From Synergistaceae bacterium (GTDB taxonomy: Bacteria; Synergistota; Synergistia; Synergistales; Aminobacteriaceae), in NCBI GenBank assembly GCA_031277095.1, contig JAISLU010000097.1:1-38595 (forward strand): a stretch of DNA of 38,595 bases, given 5' to 3'. This document shows positions 32,864 to 38,595 of this stretch, piece by piece. Each line of letters opens with the position of its first letter. Within the stretch, counting starts at the first letter, position 1. Position numbers and translations under genes: made by a program. The notes under the pieces were generated by a model. That model was given only the letters and a program-made list of their open reading frames with translations, made no database searches and was not told the DNA's origin.

Positions 32864-34315
32864 ATGATTGACGACATCGAGGGGAAAATGAGAGCGATTC
32901 CCGGAATGGACGTTCTCCTGGAAAAAGAGTGGGCCGTTTCCTGGCAAAAACAACTGGGGAGAGAGACGGTCAAAGGGGTGTTCAACGGAGAACTGTCGCG
33001 TATGCGCCGGGCTCTCCTTCAAGGGGAGGACATTTCGGCGGAAACCCTCGACAAAACCCTGGAGGCCTCGCTGAAAGCCCTTGGACGCCGCCGCCTGCGC
33101 CCGGTCCTGAACGCCACGGGGGTGGTGGTTCACACGAACTTGGGACGTTCCTGCCTGGCCCAGGAGGCCCTCGACTCCGTCCTGGAGGTGGCCAGAGGGT
33201 ACAGCAACTTGGAATACAACCTCGAGGAGGGAACCCGAGGCCACAGAAACGCCCACGTGGAGAAAATTCTCTGTTCTCTCACGGGAGCAGAGGCGGCCTT
33301 GACGGTGAACAACAACGCCGGCGCCGTGCTTCTCTGCCTTTCCGCCCTTGCGCGGGGCACGGAAGTCGTGGTTTCGAGAGGGGAGCTTGTAGAGATAGGG
33401 GGGTCCTTCCGCATTCCCGACATCATGGAATTTTCCGGGGCGGAGCTGGTGGAAACGGGGACCACCAACCGGACTCATTTGAAGGACTACGCACAGGCCG
33501 TCACGGAAAGGACGTCCATGCTGCTGAAAGTCCATCCCTCCAATTTCAGGATGGAGGGGTTCACAGCCGCGCCCGCGAGGAGCGACCTGGCGGCCCTGGC
33601 CCGGGAGCGGGGAGTGATCTTCATGGAGGACGCGGGCAGCGGGCTCTTGATCGAGGGGCAGGCGCTGGGGGCGGCGTTTGGTGAGGAGACCGACGTAAAA
33701 ACGTGCCTGAAAGAGGGCGTCGACCTGGTGACCTTTTCCGGCGACAAGATGCTGGGGGGGCCTCAGATCGGCGTCATCGCGGGCAGGAAAAAACTTGTGG
33801 ACCGCTTGCGGGGCCACCCTGTGCTGCGGACGCTGCGGGTGGACAAGATGACGCTGGCGGCCTTCGAAGCGACCCTGCGCCTTTACATGAAGGGCGACTA
33901 CGACGCCATCCCCACCCTGGCCATGCTGCGCCGGACCCAAGAATCCATGAAGGCTCAGGGCGCGCGCCTGGCCGGCAAGCTGCGCAAAGTTTTTCCGTCC
34001 ACGGAGGAAATTCAAGTGAAAATCTCCGTCGTGGCGGCGGAGGACGCCGTAGGCGGCGGGTCTTGCCCGGCCGTGGCCCTGCCCGGATGGGGCGTGTCCC
34101 TGGAGACCCGTTGCCGGGAAGGCTCCGTTCCCTGGGGAACGGGACGGCTGCAGAGAATGCTCCGGGCCCGGGAAGTCCCCATACTGTGCGGGGCTCGTGA
34201 GGACGCCCTGGTGATTCACGTGCGCACCCTGCGTCCCCAGGACGAAAAGGAAATCTTGCAGGCTTTTTCAGAGCTGAACCGAGAGGTCAGAAATGCCCGA
34301 AAAAACAATTCCTGA
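32864..34315 (+). CDS. selA: L-seryl-tRNA(Sec) selenium transferase
   Basis: PLP enzyme that turns seryl-tRNA(Sec) into selenocysteinyl-tRNA(Sec) with selenophosphate. 483 aa, normal. SelA blocks: RPVLNATGVVVHTNLGRSCL (about 85-104), YSNLEYNLEEGTRGHRN, NNNAGAVLL, HPSNFRMEGF and the PLP lysine segment TFSGDKMLGGPQIG (about 295). ATG at 32864 is preferred to GTG at 32861 because AAGGGG lies 7 nt upstream. It overlaps selB by 23 nt, so translation is coupled. selD and tRNA-Sec are not identified in this window. Confidence 0.96.
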   Translation: MIDDIEGKMRAIPGMDVLLEKEWAVSWQKQLGRETVKGVFNGELSRMRRALLQGEDISAETLDKTLEASLKALGRRRLRPVLNATGVVVHTNLGRSCLAQEALDSVLEVARGYSNLEYNLEEGTRGHRNAHVEKILCSLTGAEAALTVNNNAGAVLLCLSALARGTEVVVSRGELVEIGGSFRIPDIMEFSGAELVETGTTNRTHLKDYAQAVTERTSMLLKVHPSNFRMEGFTAAPARSDLAALARERGVIFMEDAGSGLLIEGQALGAAFGEETDVKTCLKEGVDLVTFSGDKMLGGPQIGVIAGRKKLVDRLRGHPVLRTLRVDKMTLAAFEATLRLYMKGDYDAIPTLAMLRRTQESMKAQGARLAGKLRKVFPSTEEIQVKISVVAAEDAVGGGSCPAVALPGWGVSLETRCREGSVPWGTGRLQRMLRAREVPILCGAREDALVIHVRTLRPQDEKEILQAFSELNREVRNARKNNS

Positions 34316-36290
34316 AAAAGCTCACGAAAAAGCCCGTGAAGAACGGGAAATCTCCCTGGTTATCGGCACGGCGGGGCATATCGACCACGGCAAGACGGCC
34401 CTTGTGGCCGCGCTGACGGGGGTAGACTGCGACCGTCTTCTGGAGGAAAAAAAACGGGGCATCACCATCGAGCTGGGGTTCGCTCCTTTGCGCCTGAAGG
34501 ACGGGCGAGTGGTCAGCATCATCGACGTGCCGGGCCACGAGCGATTCATCCGTCAGATGGTGGCGGGCGCGTCGGGGGTGGACGCGGTGATGCTGATCGT
34601 GGCGGCGGACGAGAGCGTCATGCCCCAGACCCGGGAACACCTGGCGATTCTGGAGCTTTTGGGCGTCAAAGAGGGCCTGGTGGTGATCAGCAAATCGGAC
34701 AAAGTGGAGCCCGATATGCTGGAGCTGGTGGAGGAGGACGTGAGGAAGCTGGCGGCAGGGACCTTCCTGGAGGGGAAGGCGGTCGTGGTGTTTTCGGCGG
34801 TGACCCGAGAGAACATCGAGCTTCTCGAAAAAGAGCTGACGGCCCTGGTGGACAGGGTTCACCCCCGCTCCCGCAAAGGGGCGCTTTTTCTGCCCATCGA
34901 CCGGGCGTTCCCGATCTCGGGTTTCGGCACGGTGGTCACGGGAACCGCCTACAGAGGCACCGTCCGCCCCGGAGACGAGGTGGAGATCTTCCCCGCCGGC
35001 GGGGACGGCAGGGGCCGGGAGGCCAAAGTCAGAACCCTGCAGGTCCACGGCCGCTCGGTGGAGGAGGCCTGCGCCGGTCAGCGGGTGGCCGTGAACCTCT
35101 CCAATATAGCGGTGGACCAGCTGGCACGGGGTGACGTCCTCTGTCACAAGAACGTCTACGGGAACACCCGTTGTTTCGACGCGCTTTTGACGGTACTGCC
35201 CTCCGCGGCGGAGCCCTTGAAGCACTGGCAGCGCGTCCGCGTTTACATCGGAACCTCCGACGTCCTGGCCCGGGTGTCGCTGCTGGACGGCAAGTTCCTT
35301 TTGCCCGGGGAAGAGGCCCCGGCCCAACTGGTCACCGAGGAGGACATCGTCTGCGTCCTGGATCAGCGTTTCATCCTTCGATTTTACAGCCCGCTGATCA
35401 CCATCGGCGGCGGCCGGGTGGTTTTCCCCTACGGGCACAAACCCAGGGGCGCAGCGGCGCGCAAGTTGTCCTCGGAACGCATCCGCGCTTTGAGCGGCGC
35501 GGTGTCCGCCGAGAACCGGTTTTCCCTTTTGGTGGAGAGGGCGGGAATCATGGACTTCGACCACGGAGTGGCCGTCCTTCAGGAGACGCCCTCCCGCCTG
35601 GCCGCGGTCGCCGCAAGCGCGGTAAAAAACGGTTCCCTGCTGGAGCTGAAGGGAGGCGATAAACCCATCTATCTGTTTCCGGCCTGCTTCGAGGAACTGG
35701 CCTCGGCCGTGACGGCCCTGCTGAAAGCCTACCATGCGTCGCACGGGTCGGAGGAGGGAATGTTGTCGGACGAGCTGGCTCTGGCCGGGTTCTTCCCGAA
35801 AAAGAAACTGGACGTGAAGGCGGCGCGTTCGCTGATCGCCCTTTTGGCGGAAAAGGGGATGGTCGCTTTGGAGGGCAACAGAGTTCGTATGCCGGATTTT
35901 GTCCCCCAAAACGACGAGGTCTTTCAAAAAAACAAAGAGGCCCTTTTCGCTTACTGCCGCAGGAGGGCTTTTCAGCCCCCCACCCTTGGCGAGGCCCGGG
36001 AGGACTTGAAGGTGGACGCGCGCGCTTTCTCGCTTCTGGTACAGGAGTTGAAAAACGCCCGCAAACTTGTTCTGCTGTCGGGGGAGTATCTGCTGACGGA
36101 CGAGGTAGAAAACGAAATGATGGATGTTTTGTCGAAAATCGAGGGCAGCGTCACCCTCGCCGCCGTCCGGGACGCCACGAACAGCAGCCGCAAGTTCATT
36201 CTGCCTATTTTGGAGTACTTCGACTCCCGCGGGTACACCCGCAGGGTTGGCGATGTGCGCGTCGTGAAAAAGTCAGATAAAAAAGGCTAG
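34293..36290 (+). CDS. selB: Selenocysteine-specific elongation factor SelB
   Basis: GTPase that delivers Sec-tRNA to in-frame UGA codons by binding the SECIS mRNA hairpin. 665 aa. G-domain motifs: GHIDHGKT (P-loop, about 28-35), RGITIELGF (switch I), DVPGHERF (G3) and SKSD (G4; usual form is N/TKxD, here Ser). EF-Tu-like domains 2 and 3 follow, and the C-terminal part has winged-helix repeats for SECIS binding. The N-terminus carries about 20 extra residues before ISLVIGTAG, made of [15 protein letters not shown] repeats on a 15-nt period. It overlaps selA. Confidence 0.96.
   Translation: MPEKTIPEKAHEKAREEREISLVIGTAGHIDHGKTALVAALTGVDCDRLLEEKKRGITIELGFAPLRLKDGRVVSIIDVPGHERFIRQMVAGASGVDAVMLIVAADESVMPQTREHLAILELLGVKEGLVVISKSDKVEPDMLELVEEDVRKLAAGTFLEGKAVVVFSAVTRENIELLEKELTALVDRVHPRSRKGALFLPIDRAFPISGFGTVVTGTAYRGTVRPGDEVEIFPAGGDGRGREAKVRTLQVHGRSVEEACAGQRVAVNLSNIAVDQLARGDVLCHKNVYGNTRCFDALLTVLPSAAEPLKHWQRVRVYIGTSDVLARVSLLDGKFLLPGEEAPAQLVTEEDIVCVLDQRFILRFYSPLITIGGGRVVFPYGHKPRGAAARKLSSERIRALSGAVSAENRFSLLVERAGIMDFDHGVAVLQETPSRLAAVAASAVKNGSLLELKGGDKPIYLFPACFEELASAVTALLKAYHASHGSEEGMLSDELALAGFFPKKKLDVKAARSLIALLAEKGMVALEGNRVRMPDFVPQNDEVFQKNKEALFAYCRRRAFQPPTLGEAREDLKVDARAFSLLVQELKNARKLVLLSGEYLLTDEVENEMMDVLSKIEGSVTLAAVRDATNSSRKFILPILEYFDSRGYTRRVGDVRVVKKSDKKG
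34296..34340 (+). repeat. 15-nt x3 degenerate repeat at the selB N-terminus
   Basis: The first codons after ATG form three 15-nt units (CCCGAAAAAACAATT, CCTGAAAAAGCTCAC and GAAAAAGCCCGTGAA; the third is shifted). They encode [10 protein letters not shown] and EKARE ahead of the conserved GTPase start. Weaker than the tsaD and yggS arrays. Confidence 0.5.
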
Positions 36291-36300
36291 CAATTGGGTT

Positions 36301-36366
36301 AGGGGACAAGGCCCCTGGGGCGAGTCCCCTGGGACAAGTCCCCTGGAGGGTATGGGGCGGAACCCC
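36301..36366 (+). repeat. Tandem GC-rich hairpin units after selB
   Basis: Three consecutive 14-16-nt self-complementary units (AGGGGACAAGGCCCCT at 36301-36316, GGGGCGAGTCCCCT at 36317-36330, GGGACAAGTCCCCT at 36331-36344) and a related GGGGCGGAACCCC (36354-36366). Each can fold into a small stem-loop. It lies 11 nt after selB and may end or stabilise the selAB mRNA, although no T-run follows. Confidence 0.75.
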
Positions 36367-36404
36367 GGGACATTTGCTTCATGATAAAAGAAGGTTAAAA
36401 ATAG

Positions 36405-37178
36405 ATGCTGATATTCAAAGGGGATAAACTGCGGGTTCGCAACGGAGTTCTGGAGTTCGGCGACGCGCCGGCTGACGTTCTGCGAGATTCTCGGGATCTG
36501 CCCGCCGTCTGGCAAGATATGGAGCCTTGGTGCGAAGTAGAGGACGCGGAAGATACCTGCGGGGAAGCCTCGGTTGAAACAGAATGGATAGATCTCCGCG
36601 CCGTTTGGCAGCGGTGGGGAGAGGAGACTTTCGTTCGGGCGGGTACGGCCTATCAGTACATGAACTGGTTGCGCCACGCGCGATTTTGCTCCAGTTGCGG
36701 CGCTCCCCTGTCGGCCAAGGAGGAGGACAAGGGGCTCAGCTGCGGCGGCTGCGGGCGCACGGTCTACGCGCCCCTCCACCCCGCCATCATCGTCGCGGTG
36801 GAGCGGGAGGGGAAACTTTTACTGGCCCACAACACCCGTATGCCCTCGAAACGGTACAGTGTGCTGGCGGGCTTCGTGGAGCCGGGAGAGTCCCTGGAGC
36901 AGACCGTCCAGCGCGAGATCATGGAGGAGGTGGGGATAGAGGTGCAGGACATCCGTTACTTCGGAAGCCAGTCCTGGCCCTTCCCCTGTTCGTTGATGCT
37001 GGGGTTCACCGCTCGCTGGCAAAGGGGCGAGCTTCGTCCCGACGGCACCGAGCTGGACGACGCCGGCTGGTTTCTTCCCTGCGAATTCCCCGACATTCCT
37101 CCCGGCCTCAGCATATCCCGCAGGCTCATCGACGACTTCGTCCGCCGCCGACAGCAATCCGTCTCTGCGCTGCGCTGA
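36405..37178 (+). CDS. nudC: NAD(+)/NADH diphosphatase NudC-like Nudix hydrolase
   Basis: Hydrolyses NADH to NMNH and AMP; NudC members also remove NAD caps from RNA. 257 aa, normal. A four-Cys zinc ribbon CSSCG...CGGCG lies at about 96-118. The Nudix box is GFVEPGESLEQTVQREIMEE plus VGI (GX5EX7REUXEEXGU satisfied, about 163-185). The NudC signature SQxWPFPxS is present as SQSWPFPCS (about 195-203), which separates it from generic Nudix proteins. ATG at 36405, with AGAAGG about 10 nt upstream. Single gene. Confidence 0.93.
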   Translation: MLIFKGDKLRVRNGVLEFGDAPADVLRDSRDLPAVWQDMEPWCEVEDAEDTCGEASVETEWIDLRAVWQRWGEETFVRAGTAYQYMNWLRHARFCSSCGAPLSAKEEDKGLSCGGCGRTVYAPLHPAIIVAVEREGKLLLAHNTRMPSKRYSVLAGFVEPGESLEQTVQREIMEEVGIEVQDIRYFGSQSWPFPCSLMLGFTARWQRGELRPDGTELDDAGWFLPCEFPDIPPGLSISRRLIDDFVRRRQQSVSALR

Positions 37179-37427
37179 TCTTCCGATAACAGTTCTGCCT
37201 GTAACGGACTTTCACCGCCAAGTTATTGCCCATGCCGGGCGCACCAGAAAAAAGGGCTTACGTTGCTACACGTAAATCCCCTGGCTGGCAAAAACACCTG
37301 TCAGATGGGGATCGGACGCTAAGATGGGAATCGGACGCTAAAGGGCAAGTCCATCTCAAGAAGACACGAAGTCCTGCGGCATCGTTGCAATTGAATCGTC
37401 CCCAGGGGTTGTCGCCGCAGGCTTTCC
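37179..37427. other. Intergenic region: hairpin and 19-nt direct repeat
   Basis: No gene is seen in this 249-nt gap between nudC and the convergent M50 gene. It holds a group II intron-like scrap (37200-37244) and a stem-loop TTACGT/ACGTAA with outer GGG/CCC (37254-37280), which could terminate nudC. It also holds a 19-nt direct repeat in two copies (37304-37322 and 37323-37341, one substitution; unit GATGGGGATCGGACGCTAA). Confidence 0.6.
37200..37244 (-). mobile_element. Group II intron 5'-end remnant
   Basis: On the minus strand the segment starts GTGCGCCCGGCATGGGCAAT and continues to GGTGAAAGTCCGTTAC. The GUGYG 5' boundary, followed by CCCGGCATGGG and a GGTGAAAGTCC block, is what I recall from the 5' end of bacterial group II introns. 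Only about 45 nt remain: the next bases are nudC coding sequence, and no reverse transcriptase or domain V is present. The assignment is from memory of the consensus and is short. Confidence 0.4.
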
Positions 37428-38342
37428 TTACGGTGCTACCAAAAAGAAATGACGGAGCAGTCCTTGAAGACCATCCACGTAAGCCAGCCCCGCGGAGACA
37501 GAGAGACAGAGAACATAAACGACGACTCCAACCCCAAATTCTTTCGAAGATAGCTGACGGCCCATGCACTCGGAAACCAGCGTTTTTTGGATTTGCATGC
37601 GCGGTTTCGGAGAACTCCATTTGAAGCATGGGTCTTGGAGAGCCTCAAACACTTGTTTGTTTGCCGCCTCTTCGCTCAAAAAAGCTCCCAGATGTTCTTT
37701 CAGAAGAAGACGCCCTCGCATGAGAGCCCATTGTGGGGGCAGCGCCTCCACAAACACAACGATGGCGACAGGTATCAGCCCGCTGCCCCTCTGTACCATG
37801 CCCACCGCAAAGAGTATGACGCAGCAAAAGGCCGCGAAATAAAAAAGCAATTTCGGAAACCTGGAAAAAAACAGCAGATCCACAACGCGCCCTCCATCCA
37901 GAGGAGATATCGGCAACAAGTTCAGATAGTTGATGAAAAAAAGCTGTTGCAGGCCAACATAAAGCTCAAAGGGCATCTTCATGAAAGCTGTGGGGAAAAA
38001 TTCTCCCATAATGATCCATGTTCCCACAGCCAAGATCAAACCCGGCACAGGCCCCGCCAATAAAACGGCCATCTTTTCGAAAAGGGTGGCGTTCAGTTTT
38101 TCTTCCGTCGTCGCTCCGTTCTGGCCGGGAATGAAGAAAAACTCCAGATCCCGATAACCTGTGAGCTTCATGGCCAGCCAATGACCGCCCTCGTGCAAAG
38201 CCACGATGGCATAAATTGTCGAAGCGAAAATCCAGCCTCTAAGCCAGGCGAACAGCAACAGAAAAAGAAGCGCGCTTACGGCCCAAATTATTTTTTTGTC
38301 TATGGTTTCCCAACACGTCCGCAGCTTGAAGAAAATTTTCAT
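37428..38342 (-). CDS. M50-type membrane metallopeptidase (site-2 protease-like)
   Basis: Multi-pass inner-membrane protein, 304 aa. The zinc motif HEGGH (HExxH) is at residues 50-54 inside a hydrophobic helix, and the third-ligand motif appears as NLLPISPLDGGRVVD (about 150-165), the NxxPxxxLDG form of M50 proteases. About five to six hydrophobic segments are visible, and there is no PDZ domain. It may cleave within the membrane; the substrate is unknown. The start is uncertain: ATG at 38342 (GGAG 9 nt upstream) is used, while an ATG at 38378 (GGAAGG 10 nt upstream) would add 12 residues. It is convergent with nudC and stands alone. Confidence 0.82.
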   Translation of the reverse strand: MKIFFKLRTCWETIDKKIIWAVSALLFLLLFAWLRGWIFASTIYAIVALHEGGHWLAMKLTGYRDLEFFFIPGQNGATTEEKLNATLFEKMAVLLAGPVPGLILAVGTWIIMGEFFPTAFMKMPFELYVGLQQLFFINYLNLLPISPLDGGRVVDLLFFSRFPKLLFYFAAFCCVILFAVGMVQRGSGLIPVAIVVFVEALPPQWALMRGRLLLKEHLGAFLSEEAANKQVFEALQDPCFKWSSPKPRMQIQKTLVSECMGRQLSSKEFGVGVVVYVLCLSVSAGLAYVDGLQGLLRHFFLVAP

Positions 38343-38503
38343 TGCACCGCTCTCCGTTCTCAAAAGGACCAGTACCATTCAAAATCGACCTTCCATCAAA
38401 ATCTGGTAGTGGGTCAAACGTGTGATAACTTCGTTCTCAGTCCTTTAATTTCAATTGTTTACATGCGTTCATCAACACATTCGCCCCATGACCCAAAATC
38501 TAT

Positions 38504-38532
38504 AAAAAAACCCGCCTCGTGAGCGGGGTTTT
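38504..38532 (-). terminator. Terminator after the partial tRNA
   Basis: On the minus strand the stem CCCGC/GCGGG (38527-38523 with 38515-38511) is followed by seven T residues (38510-38504). It lies about 30 nt after the tRNA 3' end. The plus side has only four T residues, so the main direction is minus. Confidence 0.8.
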
Positions 38533-38564
38533 GTGCTTATTGGATGTTATCGGATTTTGTGATA

Positions 38565-38595
38565 TGGCGCGGCAGACAGGATTCGAACCCACGAC
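38565..38595 (-). tRNA. tRNA, 3' part only (cut by window end)
   Basis: The minus strand reads GTGGG-TTCGAAT-CCTGT (T-arm with several G-T pairs), then CTGCCGC, discriminator G and encoded CCA at 38565. The anticodon lies outside the window, so the identity cannot be given. The 5' acceptor strand would be expected to read about GCGGCAG. Confidence 0.85.

Noticed and set aside
38565-38595. Partial tRNA taken as tRNA-Sec because selAB is near
   Set aside because: Only the T-arm and acceptor 3' strand are visible; 7-bp acceptor geometry fits an ordinary tRNA, and the anticodon is outside the window.

Overview
The window looks like chromosomal DNA of a GC-rich, anaerobic, diderm bacterium, most likely of the phylum Synergistota. 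Two large exported proteins end in a Gly-Gly-Gly-Cys / hydrophobic / basic tail that matches the Synerg-CTERM sorting signal as I know it. KdsB implies Kdo-containing LPS. A Firmicute-like sepF-divIVA division cluster sits beside these diderm genes, and groESL carries a CIRCE operator. TTG and GTG starts are frequent. The phylum call is inference from these markers, since there is no 16S rRNA here.

Layout. 0-2.6 kb: an AAA/DUF4143 ATPase (-) and a GNAT-like protein (+). 2.5-6.2 kb: glpX (-), flagellar rod genes flgB and flgC, an M42 aminopeptidase and a decayed Phd/RelE-type toxin-antitoxin pair. 6.2-17.2 kb, all minus: a MATE exporter, then an apparent five-gene operon read glyA - HAD phosphatase - DUF255 thioredoxin-like protein - Synerg-CTERM protein - giant Pmp-like beta-helix Synerg-CTERM protein. 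17.3-21.4 kb, plus: an exported protein, tsaD, groES-groEL under a sigmaA promoter and CIRCE, and tRNA-Pro(GGG). 21.5-22.2 kb: kdsB (-). 22.6-32.0 kb, plus: pnp, dut, queD, folE2, a HlyD-like protein, yggS, sepF, divIVA and recG. 32.0-36.3 kb: a selenium island (yedF-like on minus, selA-selB on plus). 36.4-38.6 kb: nudC, a group II intron scar, an M50 metalloprotease and a partial tRNA cut by the window end.

How the genes work together. SelA and SelB make and deliver selenocysteine, and the YedF-like protein belongs to selenium-linked sulfur-transfer chemistry. FolE2 and QueD are successive steps towards queuosine. SepF and DivIVA act at the septum. GroES/GroEL is heat-shock regulated through HrcA.

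The strongest unexplained signal is a widespread family of short degenerate tandem arrays. Units are mostly 15 nt (range about 9-19) with 2-8 copies. They occur in gene leaders (kdsB, dut, selA, sepF, the exported protein, hlyD) and also inside conserved housekeeping genes, where the 15-nt unit adds exact 5-residue repeats: tsaD (two different arrays), yggS, the DUF255 gene and, less clearly, the selB N-terminus. One array forms the N-terminus of a Synerg-CTERM precursor. Unit sequences differ between loci while the period recurs, which suggests an active local-duplication process rather than one spreading repeat.
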